Positions 36,290-43,696 of a DNA stretch of 64,000 nt are shown here, in pieces; position 1 is the stretch's first letter, and the number at the start of each line of letters is the position of its first letter. The DNA comes from Frankia nepalensis. GTDB lineage: Bacteria > Actinomycetota > Actinomycetes > Frankiales > Frankiaceae. The notes under the pieces are model-generated. The model had not been told where the DNA came from. It did not search any database and saw nothing but the letters and a program-made list of their open reading frames with translations. The DNA is taken from positions 1-64,000 of the forward strand of contig NZ_JADWYU010000115.1 in NCBI RefSeq assembly GCF_016786325.1, in the 5' to 3' direction. Made by a program: the position numbers and the translations under genes.

Positions 36290-38791
36290 TCACTCGGCTC
36301 GCAGGACGTCCGGCACGCGCAGGCGGGCCGCGCGCCGGGCAGGAACGGACGCCAGGACACCCACGGTGACGATCACGGCCGGGACGACGAGCGCGAGAGC
36401 GGCCGTCGCGAGGGGCGGCACGTAGATCAGCGGAGTGCTCGTCGCGATCGCCCGCCACAGCGCGCGGCCGAGCAGGACGCCGACCGGCACGCCGACGGCC
36501 AGGCCGACGAGCACGATGACGGCGGCCTGGGTCAGCACGATCGCCCGCGACTGCCAGCGGGTGGTGCCCAGGGCGCGCAGCACCGCGACCTCGTGCCGGC
36601 GGCGGCGCACCCCGACGAACAGGGCATGCCCGACCGTGCCCACGGCGAGCACACCCAGGAAGGCCCCGAGGAGGCGGGGCAGGGCGGCGATGCCCAAGAA
36701 GCGGTTCATCGCGTCGATCGGTAGCTCGTCGGTCAGGACATAAAAGACGTCGCCGGCGCCGGCGGCCTCGTTGAGCCGGTCGCGCACGGCCGGCGCGCTG
36801 GCGCCCGGCCGCAGCTCGACGTGGAACTCGTGGTACTTGAAGCCGTCCGGGAACAGCGCGCGATAGCCGGCCGCGCTCACCCAGCCGCCCTGGTTGTAGT
36901 CGGTGTGCGAGTCCTGCGGGACGAACGCCAGCCCGGTCACCCGCATCGGCCTGCCGTCCGCCAGGCTCCGCCCGGTGACGGTGACGATGTCGCCCACCCT
37001 GGCGCCGGCCCGGCTGGCGACGCCGGGTGCCAGCACGATCTCGCCCGGGGTCGCCGGCAGGCGGCCGGACAGCACCGGGACCGACAGCGGGCGGCCGGTG
37101 CCCGGGTCGAGGCTGAACAGCGTCACCGGCCGGCGCTCGACGGTCGCGACGTCGACCAGCGTGTCGTTGACCGCGAGCACGTCGCGGTCGGCGGCCACGA
37201 GGCGCCTGATGTCGTCGGCCGGCGCGAAGTCCTCGCCGCCCCAGCCGACGACGCTTCCAACCTCGAAGCTCTGCCCGAATCGGGCGGGGTTGGCCGCCGC
37301 GTCGGCGACGCCGCTCTGGAATGTCAGCGAGCCCAGCACGCCGAGGACGCCGACGACCGCGCCGACCAGCGCCGGGCGCACCGCGGCACCGGCCCGGCCC
37401 GGTTCGAGCGCGAACCGTAGTCCGGTCAGCACCGGGGCCGGAAGGCCCGCGCGGTAGGCCAGCCGCGCGAACCCCGACCCGCGTGGCCGCGCGGGCCGGA
37501 TCCCGCGCACCGAGGCGGCGAACGCCGTCGTGGTCGCCGCCACGGCGACCAGCAGCACCGTCACGCCTACCACCGCGGCAAGCACCGCGAGGTCGACGTC
37601 GAAGCCCGGCCTGGGCTCGACGTCCGCCGCGGAGCCGATGGGGAACAGCGGCGAGACGGCCGCCGCCGCGACGGCCCCGGCAAGCGCCCCGGCGGTGGTG
37701 GCGAGCACGGGGCCGGCCGCGGCCGCGACGGTGGCCTGCCGGGTGGTCAGACCGAGCGTGCGCAGCACGCCGAGGTCGGCGGTCGCGCCGATCACGAACC
37801 GGACGACGGCCTGCCCGACCAGGACCACGGCGGCGAGGTAGGCCGCCAGCGCGAACGCGGCCAGCGCGCCGGCCTCGAAGGTGGTGGTGGCCCGGTAGTC
37901 CGCCGCCTCCTTGACGATGTCGAAGGCGTCGACCGGGTGTTTCGCCAGCCGGTCGAGCGCGGCCTGGAAGGCCGGTATCCCGGCGGCGCCGTCGCGCAGC
38001 CGGACCAGGCCGACCACAAAGGCCTGGTCGCCGGTGCCGACCAGGTTCTCCCGGTAGGCCTCGGTGAACCCGTAGGTGGTCTGGATGCCGCCGAGGTAGG
38101 CCGGATCGTCGTGGAACCACCAGAAGGAGCGGACAACGCCGACGATCGTGAGCCGCTGGCGCGGACCAGAGAACGAGACCGAGGCCGGACCGTTGTTGGC
38201 CAACATGGCGTCTGTCTCGGCCGGGGTCGGCAGGATCGCGGTCACGGTGTCCCCCACCGACAGCCCTGAGTGCTCAAGGAAGCGTGAGCTGACGACCGCC
38301 TCGTCCACCCGGGCCGGGTCCGCGAGCCGGCCGGCCAGGACGACCGGGCGCTCGACCGTCCGGTTGATCTCGGTGTCCATGGGCACGCCGCCGATTTCCA
38401 CCCCGGGGTGGCCTTCAATGGAAAAGGTGCCGGACGCCAGGAACGTGCCCACGGCCGCCACGCCGGGCAGGCGCCGCGCGGCCTCCCAGTCGAAGCCGGG
38501 CCCGCCAGGCCCGCCCGGCACCGGCATCAGCGTGACGGGCAGCGTGACGTCGAGCATCCGGTCGAGGGCGGAGGCGCCGCGGCGGGCGCCGGCCGCGGCG
38601 GTCATGACCGTGCCCGTGGCGAGCGCGACCAGCAGCGCGAGCGCGAGCAGGGACAGCCAGCGCCGCCGCAGGTCCAGCCGTAGCCACGCCCAGACCGGGC
38701 GCCACAGGCCGGCCACCGGGCCCGTGACGCCACGCGGCCTTGGGCCGGGCGCATTGTCCGCGGCTCGATCGGACCTCTGCTTCGTGGTCAT
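36290..38791 (-). CDS. FtsX/MacB-type ABC permease, copy 2
   Basis: The 833-residue paralogue of the protein at 33809 has the same order: N-terminal helix (WLSLLALALLVALATGTVMT), large extracytoplasmic region, mid FtsX block (DLGVLRTLGLTTRQATVAAAAGP) and C-terminal FtsX block (RHEVAVLRALGTTRWQSRAIVLTQ). Differences are concentrated in the outer domain (for example FSIEGHPGVEIGGVPMD versus YAIEGHPEIEVLSPAMD), which is where different partners or cargo would be contacted. The two proteins probably form a heterodimer on the single ATPase encoded 8 bp upstream (38799-39605). Confidence 0.92.
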   Translation of the reverse strand: MTTKQRSDRAADNAPGPRPRGVTGPVAGLWRPVWAWLRLDLRRRWLSLLALALLVALATGTVMTAAAGARRGASALDRMLDVTLPVTLMPVPGGPGGPGFDWEAARRLPGVAAVGTFLASGTFSIEGHPGVEIGGVPMDTEINRTVERPVVLAGRLADPARVDEAVVSSRFLEHSGLSVGDTVTAILPTPAETDAMLANNGPASVSFSGPRQRLTIVGVVRSFWWFHDDPAYLGGIQTTYGFTEAYRENLVGTGDQAFVVGLVRLRDGAAGIPAFQAALDRLAKHPVDAFDIVKEAADYRATTTFEAGALAAFALAAYLAAVVLVGQAVVRFVIGATADLGVLRTLGLTTRQATVAAAAGPVLATTAGALAGAVAAAAVSPLFPIGSAADVEPRPGFDVDLAVLAAVVGVTVLLVAVAATTTAFAASVRGIRPARPRGSGFARLAYRAGLPAPVLTGLRFALEPGRAGAAVRPALVGAVVGVLGVLGSLTFQSGVADAAANPARFGQSFEVGSVVGWGGEDFAPADDIRRLVAADRDVLAVNDTLVDVATVERRPVTLFSLDPGTGRPLSVPVLSGRLPATPGEIVLAPGVASRAGARVGDIVTVTGRSLADGRPMRVTGLAFVPQDSHTDYNQGGWVSAAGYRALFPDGFKYHEFHVELRPGASAPAVRDRLNEAAGAGDVFYVLTDELPIDAMNRFLGIAALPRLLGAFLGVLAVGTVGHALFVGVRRRRHEVAVLRALGTTRWQSRAIVLTQAAVIVLVGLAVGVPVGVLLGRALWRAIATSTPLIYVPPLATAALALVVPAVIVTVGVLASVPARRAARLRVPDVLRAE

Positions 38792-38798
38792 AGCGGTC

Positions 38799-39605
38799 TC
38801 AGTCGACGATCCGGCCGTCGCGCATCGGCACGACGCGCCGCGCGCCGGCCGCGACGTCCGCGGAGTGGGTGATCACGATGATCGTCTGGCCGTCGGCGTG
38901 CAGCCGGCGGAACAGCTCGAGGATCTCCAGCCCGCCCTCGCTGTCGAGCGCGCCGGTCGGCTCGTCCGCCAGCAGCAGCGTCGGGGAGTTGACCAGCGCC
39001 CGCGCGATCGCCAGCCGCTGGCGCTGGCCACCGGACAGCATGGACGGAAGCTGGTCGGCACGGTCGGCCAGGCCCAGCAGGTCGAGCAGGTCCCGGGCCC
39101 TGGACTCGGCGGCGCGCCGGCGCATCCCGCCGATCGACGCCGGCAGGACGATGTTCTGCAGCGCGGACACGCCGTCGATGAGGTTGAAGAACTGGAAGAC
39201 GATGCCGACGTGGTGCCGCCGGAACCGGGCGAGCCAGTCGGGGTCGCGTTCGCTGATCCGCTCGCCGACGACGTCGACGGTGCCGTCGTCGATGGTTTCC
39301 AGGCCCGCGATCACGTTCAGCAGGGTCGACTTGCCGCACCCGGACGGGCCGGTGACGGCGACGAACTCGCCGGCCGCGATGTCCAGGTCGACGCCGCGCA
39401 GCGCCCGCACCGGCGCGAGATCGGCATCGAAGGTGCGCCGCACGCCCCGCAGCCGTACGACCGGCGCCGCGTCCCCGCCGCCCACCGCGACCCCCCCGAG
39501 ATCGGCCGCGGTGGGCGTGCTGGGAACGGCGCCGCCGACAGCGGCGGCGGTACCGGCGCCGGGCTCCGGCCCACCCGCGCCGCCGAGCAGGTCCGTACTG
39601 GTCAC
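38799..39605 (-). CDS. LolD/MacB-type ABC ATPase
   Basis: The 268-residue ATPase has Walker A GPSGCGKST near residue 85, the Q-loop in GIVFQFFNLIDGVSALQN, signature MLSGGQRQRLAIARAL, Walker B LLLADEPTGALDSEGG and switch VITHSADVAAGARR. The ADEPTGALDS and FQFFNLI blocks are typical for ATPases that partner FtsX-like permeases. The first 45 residues are Gly/Ala/Pro-rich and unconserved, so an internal start is possible. It lies 8 bp ahead of the permease pair, and the cyclase fusion gene ends 164 bp upstream, in the same direction. Confidence 0.93.
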   Translation of the reverse strand: MTSTDLLGGAGGPEPGAGTAAAVGGAVPSTPTAADLGGVAVGGGDAAPVVRLRGVRRTFDADLAPVRALRGVDLDIAAGEFVAVTGPSGCGKSTLLNVIAGLETIDDGTVDVVGERISERDPDWLARFRRHHVGIVFQFFNLIDGVSALQNIVLPASIGGMRRRAAESRARDLLDLLGLADRADQLPSMLSGGQRQRLAIARALVNSPTLLLADEPTGALDSEGGLEILELFRRLHADGQTIIVITHSADVAAGARRVVPMRDGRIVD

Positions 39606-39769
39606 GTCAGTTCCTTCCCCTGGCCGGCGTGCGCCGGCATTCCTTTCCGCCGGCGACCCGCCGGCGGTTTCCGTTAGCTCGGTTCCTCGGGTGCGACCGC
39701 GTCGTCCGAGTGTCGTTGGCCGCGGCGAGACGGCCCGCTGACAGCCGCACGAGGAATGGCCGCGACAGG

Positions 39770-41320
39770 CTACTCATCGCGCGCTCGGACATCGCTCCGG
39801 CCGCGGGCGGGCCACCACCGGCGGCCGCGGCCGGATACCCTCGCGCCCGCCCCGACGACCGGCCTGACGGCGAGCCCAGCCGGGGCGTCCACCGTCCCCA
39901 CGACCAGGGAATCTCCCACGGGCGCATCGACCGGCGGGGCGCATTCCACCAAGCGTGGAAAGTCGGTCGGCCCCGAGGCGAGGGAACTCCCGCCGAGGTC
40001 CGGCGGGCGCAGCTGAAACGGGCGCACCGGGGTGGTGCGACCTTTGACCGTGCGCGCGGGCATCTCCCAGACGTCGAACTCCCGATGCCCGCGCAGCGCG
40101 GCGGCGGTGGCATCACTGATAACCGTCATCCCGGCGGGCCGGGCGAGGTCGCCCAACCGCTGGGCGAGGTTCACCGTGTCGCCGACCAGGGTGTATTCCA
40201 GCCGTTCCTCGCTGCCGAGCAGGGCCGCGGCCACCGGGCCGCTGCACACGCCGATGCCGAGCCCGAACGGTTCCAGGCCGTCCCCGGCCCAGGCGTTGTC
40301 GAGGCTGGCCTGCCGGTCGTGCATCGCGCTCGCCGCGCGGCAGGCCGCCAGGGCGTGGTCGGGACGCGCGAACGGGGCGCCGAACACGGCCATCACCGCG
40401 TCGCCGACGTACTGCATCACCGTCCCGCCGTGGCCGAGGATCGCCGCGTTCATCTCGCGGCGGTGGGCGTTGAGCTGGCCGGCCAGCACCGCCGGGTCGG
40501 TGTACTCCGCGATCGTGGAGTAGCCGCGCACGTCCGAGATGAGCACCGTGACGTCGAGCCGCTCGGTGCGCCCGGTGGCGGCGCCGGTGTCGGTGCGCAG
40601 CTTCTCGGCGAGCCCCGACGGGAGCAGCCGGGACAGCGTCTCCCCCTGCTCCTCGCGGCGCAGCAGCGCGGTGTGCAGCAGCCGCAGCCGGCGCAGCGCG
40701 CCGCGCCGCCCGGCACTCGCGCCCTCGGCCAGCCGCAGGAAGATCTCCTCGATCTCGCCGTTCACCGCCTCCGGGGTGCCGCCACGCGCGGCCGCGATCG
40801 CCTTCACCGGCCGGCCGGCGGCCACGTCGGCGAGCAGTTCCTCCTGCTCGGCCGTCAGCTCCCCGCGCCGGGTCACCGGCGAGAGCATCGTGGCGACGAT
40901 CTGCGGGTCGAGCATGGAGCCGCCGGCCGCGACCTCCCGGATGGCCCTCGAGAGCCGGTCCGAGTCGCCCACCTGGTCCTTGAGCAGGTAGGCGAACCCG
41001 GCGGCGCCGTCGGCGAGCAGGGCGATCGCGTACTCGGGGTCGTCGAACTGCGACAGCACCACCACCCCCGTGCCCGGGTGCCGGCGGCGGACCTCCTTGG
41101 CGCCGGCGATCCCGTCGTCCTGGAAGGTGGGCGGCATCCGGATGTCGGTCACGACGACCTGCGGTCGCAGCTCGAACGCCGCCCGGACCAGCTCGTCACG
41201 GTCGGCCGCGACCGCGACGACCCGCACGGCCGGGTCGATGGCCAGCAGGGCGCGAATACCTTCCCGCGCGATGAGGTTGTCATCGGCGAGCAGCACCGTG
41301 ATCGGTTCCATGTCGAACAT
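39770..41320 (-). CDS. Response regulator fused to a class III adenylate/guanylate cyclase
   Basis: The 516-residue protein has a receiver domain (LLADDNLIAREGIRALL, phospho-Asp near 57 in VVVTDIRMPPT, LSQFDDPEYA, YLLKDQVG), then a stretch that resembles a decayed LuxR helix-turn-helix (LTAEQEELLADVAAGRPVKAIA), then a class III cyclase domain from about residue 235 to 410. Both metal-binding Asp are there (VLISDVRGYST and QYVGDAVMAVFGAP), as is the EYTLVGDTVNLAQRLGDLA block with the transition-state Asn and Arg. The substrate may be ATP or GTP. A Gly/Pro/Arg tail of about 100 residues ends the protein. It is divergent from a cyclic-nucleotide-binding gene. The receiver is a paralogue of that at 30373, so phosphorylation by the local kinase could control second-messenger synthesis. 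Confidence 0.9.
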   Translation of the reverse strand: MFDMEPITVLLADDNLIAREGIRALLAIDPAVRVVAVAADRDELVRAAFELRPQVVVTDIRMPPTFQDDGIAGAKEVRRRHPGTGVVVLSQFDDPEYAIALLADGAAGFAYLLKDQVGDSDRLSRAIREVAAGGSMLDPQIVATMLSPVTRRGELTAEQEELLADVAAGRPVKAIAAARGGTPEAVNGEIEEIFLRLAEGASAGRRGALRRLRLLHTALLRREEQGETLSRLLPSGLAEKLRTDTGAATGRTERLDVTVLISDVRGYSTIAEYTDPAVLAGQLNAHRREMNAAILGHGGTVMQYVGDAVMAVFGAPFARPDHALAACRAASAMHDRQASLDNAWAGDGLEPFGLGIGVCSGPVAAALLGSEERLEYTLVGDTVNLAQRLGDLARPAGMTVISDATAAALRGHREFDVWEMPARTVKGRTTPVRPFQLRPPDLGGSSLASGPTDFPRLVECAPPVDAPVGDSLVVGTVDAPAGLAVRPVVGAGARVSGRGRRWWPARGRSDVRARDE

Positions 41321-41499
41321 TCAGCCGGATTCGGCCCGCGGCGCCAAGGAGATCAGCACGGTTCTTCTGGCGTGCTAGCACCCGGTGGCCCGGGGGGTGG
41401 CCGCACAGAATGGCGGCGGCCGGCCGCCTGACCCCAGCCACCGTGGGCGCCTTGCCGGGTTTTCCCAGCTCAGTGGGCCGCGGGTGGCCCGCCCGCGCT

Positions 41500-41527
41500 G
41501 GCAGCACCCGACTCGCGGGGTGCTGCC
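41500..41527. promoter_or_regulatory. 10-bp inverted repeat in the divergent region
   Basis: GGCAGCACCC and GGGTGCTGCC are separated by 8 nt, 50 bp upstream of the -10 box for the cyclic-nucleotide-binding gene. It could be an operator or a stem-loop that ends a transcript; with no gene end here an operator is more likely. Confidence 0.4.
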
Positions 41528-41576
41528 ACCCGGGAAGCAAGCGGTTGACGCCCTCGGCGGCGCATTGCCGCGTCCG

Positions 41577-41582
41577 TAACGT
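41577..41582 (+). promoter_or_regulatory. -10 box of the cyclic-nucleotide-binding gene
   Basis: TAACGT ends 6 nt before an in-frame GTG at 41589. A TTGACG lies 26 bp upstream, too far for a standard -35. The mRNA would then carry a strong ribosome-binding site before ATG 41652. Confidence 0.4.
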
Positions 41583-41651
41583 CTGGCGGTGTCAGCCGGT
41601 CGGCGGGAGTTCCGGAAAAGGCCCGCCACACAATTCCTTTCGGAGGGCATG

Positions 41652-42728
41652 ATGGGAACGCGAGTGGTCGAGTCGAGTGTCATGTCGTTGTCCTGGATTC
41701 CTTCGGAGGCGATCCGGGGATTCGGAAAGCTGCCCTTCTCGCTGGGGGTCAGCCACTATGACGAGCCGCTGCCGGCCCAGGTCGACGACGTCGAGGCGCT
41801 GCGCCGCGCGGACCGGTTCCGGTTCGCCAACCGGCTGTCGGCCGCCGCGACCTTCGGGGATGACGGCGAGGTGCTGGCGTTCCGCTACACGGGCGGCGCG
41901 GTGACCGGGGCGACCACGGTTCGCCTCGGCGGGCTCGGCGCGACGTTCGCCGGCGTCGCCATGCCCGACCTGCGGGCCGAGCCGGTCGTCGGGGACGGCT
42001 GGGTGCGGTTCACGCAGACCGGCGGCGGCCGCACGGCGCTGCCGCTGCCGCGGCAGACCTCCCGGCCGCCGTACTTCCGGCTGCAGAGCCCGGTCACCTG
42101 GTCGACGCTGTCGCTGACCCTGTTCGCCGACGGGCGGGCCGAGTACGACCTGGTCGGCGCGAGCGCCTTCCCCCGGCACTGGGTCTACGACGCCGACGGC
42201 CACCTGGTGCTCAAGTCGGGCATCACCGACTGGGCACGCTGGACCTCGCAGCCCTCGTGGCGGCACACCCCCTGGGGGGACGAGGACTCGCCGGCGCTGG
42301 TGGTCGCCGCCGAGACGGCCCTCGAACGGGAGCTGTCCCACCGGATCATGCGGGCCGGCCAGCGGCCCCAGGTCGACAACCTGGCCGCCGGCACCGAGCT
42401 GGTCCGGCAGGGCACGCCGGGTGACGCGCTGTTCCTGCTCCTCGACGGGGTGCTCGGGGTCGACGTCGACGGCGCGCGGATCGCCGAGGTCGGGCCCGGC
42501 GCGATCGTCGGCGAGCGCTCCCTGCTCGAGGGCGGCCTGCGCACGGCGACCCTGACCGCCCTGACCGCGGTGCGGGTCGCCAGGGCGGGCAGGGACGCCG
42601 TCGACCTCGCGGCGCTGGCCGAGCTGGCCCGCGGGCACCGCCGCGAGGAGGGGAACGGCGCGTCGGGCGGGACCGGCCCCCGGCCGGCGGCGATCCCGGC
42701 GGCGCGCCGCGAGTCGGTGACCGCGTGA
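41652..42728 (+). CDS. Cyclic-nucleotide-binding domain protein with unknown N-terminal domain
   Basis: The 358-residue protein has an N-terminal domain of about 240 residues that I do not recognise (beta-rich, with SWIPSEAIRGFGKLPFSLGVSHYDEPLP and FRYTGGAVTGATTVRLGG) and a cyclic-nucleotide-binding domain near residues 242-318 (LAAGTELVRQGTPGDALFLLLDG, then AIVGERSLLEGGLRTATLTA). The GERSLLEGGLRTAT loop corresponds to the phosphate-binding cassette (Gly-Glu and Arg). ATG 41652 is chosen because GGAGGG lies 4-5 nt upstream; the leaderless GTG at 41589 would add 21 residues. It overlaps the downstream hydrolase gene (GTGA) and is divergent from a cyclase, so it is the likely receptor of that cyclase's product. 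It has no DNA-binding domain that I can see. Confidence 0.85.
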   Translation: MGTRVVESSVMSLSWIPSEAIRGFGKLPFSLGVSHYDEPLPAQVDDVEALRRADRFRFANRLSAAATFGDDGEVLAFRYTGGAVTGATTVRLGGLGATFAGVAMPDLRAEPVVGDGWVRFTQTGGGRTALPLPRQTSRPPYFRLQSPVTWSTLSLTLFADGRAEYDLVGASAFPRHWVYDADGHLVLKSGITDWARWTSQPSWRHTPWGDEDSPALVVAAETALERELSHRIMRAGQRPQVDNLAAGTELVRQGTPGDALFLLLDGVLGVDVDGARIAEVGPGAIVGERSLLEGGLRTATLTALTAVRVARAGRDAVDLAALAELARGHRREEGNGASGGTGPRPAAIPAARRESVTA

Positions 42729-43582
42729 ACGTGCACCTGCTCGGAGTCAGGGGATCGACGCCGGCGCCCGGCGAGCGGTTCGCCCGCTACGGTGGTCACA
42801 CCTCCTGTGTGGCCCTCACCGCGGCGGGCGAGCCGTCCCCGGCGCTGGTGCTCGACGCCGGGACGGGGCTGCGCAACCTCGACGAACTGCTCGGCCCGGC
42901 GCCGTTCCAGGGCACCATCCTGCTGACGCACCTGCACTGGGACCACACCCAGGGCCTGCCGTTCACGCGTTGCCTGGACCGGCCGGACGCGCGCGTCGAC
43001 CTGCGGGTGCCGGCGCAGGGCGGGCGCGGCGCGGCCAGCCTGCTGGCCAGGTCGATGTCGCCGCCGAGCTTCCCGATCGAGATCTCCGGGCTGCGCGGCC
43101 ACTGGAACACCCGGCTCGCGCGCCCGGGCCGGCTCACCGCTCCGCCGCGGTTCACGGTCACGGCGGCCGAGGTCCCGCACAAGGGCGGGCGCACCTTCGG
43201 CTACCGGGTCAGCGCGGACGGGGCGAGCCTCGCCTACCTGCCGGACCACGCGCTCGCGGGCCGGCCGACCAGGGCCGCGCTCGCGCTGGCGGACGGCGCG
43301 GACCTGCTGCTGCACGACGCCTCGAACGGGTTCGGCGAGCGGACGGCGGCCGACGCCTACGGGCACTCGACGATCGACGACGCGATCCGCTTCGCGCGGG
43401 CGTGCCGGGTACGGGCGCTGGTGCTGATCCACCACTCCCCCGGCCGGACCGACGCCGACCTCGACGCGCTCGCGGCCAGGCTCACCGCCGAGGACGCCGA
43501 CGGCCTGACGGTGAGCCTCGGCAGGGAGGGCGACGTGATCCGGTGTGACCAGCCGGCCGCGGCCCCCGTCCACGCCGGCTGA
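42725..43582 (+). CDS. Metallo-beta-lactamase-fold hydrolase
   Basis: The 285-residue protein starts at a GTG that overlaps the preceding stop. It has the metal site motif THLHWDHTQGLPF near residue 68, the N-terminal strand NVHLLGVRGSTPAPG with RYGGHTSC (a block of the PhnP / phosphodiesterase-like branch), LPDHAL for a further metal ligand and LIHHSPGRTDADLD near the C-terminus. Members of this branch cleave phosphodiesters, including cyclic nucleotides. Coupling to a cyclic-nucleotide-binding protein suggests a cyclic-nucleotide phosphodiesterase role, but this is inferred from position only. There is no membrane segment. Confidence 0.85.
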   Translation: MNVHLLGVRGSTPAPGERFARYGGHTSCVALTAAGEPSPALVLDAGTGLRNLDELLGPAPFQGTILLTHLHWDHTQGLPFTRCLDRPDARVDLRVPAQGGRGAASLLARSMSPPSFPIEISGLRGHWNTRLARPGRLTAPPRFTVTAAEVPHKGGRTFGYRVSADGASLAYLPDHALAGRPTRAALALADGADLLLHDASNGFGERTAADAYGHSTIDDAIRFARACRVRALVLIHHSPGRTDADLDALAARLTAEDADGLTVSLGREGDVIRCDQPAAAPVHAG

Positions 43583-43684
43583 CCGCGCCCGCCCGTCCGT
43601 CACGATCGGCCCGCCGACCGGCCGTCACGGCCGGCCAGTCGGTGCCGACCGGCACGTGGTCGCCGCCGGACGGCACTTTCTCCC

Positions 43685-43690
43685 TACCCT
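43685..43690 (+). promoter_or_regulatory. -10 box of the BTAD regulator gene (leaderless)
   Basis: TACCCT ends 6 nt before the GTG at 43697. No ribosome-binding site precedes the start. Confidence 0.5.
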
Positions 43691-43696
43691 GGGTGG

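Larger units (their letters stand above)
41321..41651. other. Divergent control region, cyclase / cyclic-nucleotide-binding protein
   Basis: The 331 bp hold a perfect 10-bp palindrome GTGCTAGCAC (41372-41381), a 10-bp inverted repeat GGCAGCACCC / GGGTGCTGCC (41500-41509 and 41518-41527), a -10 box at 41577 and the leader of the plus-strand gene. The two GCAGCACC / GTGCTAGCAC elements are related and may be sites for one regulator. Confidence 0.5.

Noticed and set aside
31763-36724. A very long open frame (over 1600 codons) on the plus strand
   Set aside because: It is the antisense of the histidine kinase and permease genes, is extremely rich in Arg, Gly, Pro, His and Asp as expected from a shadow frame in GC-rich DNA, and has no family features.
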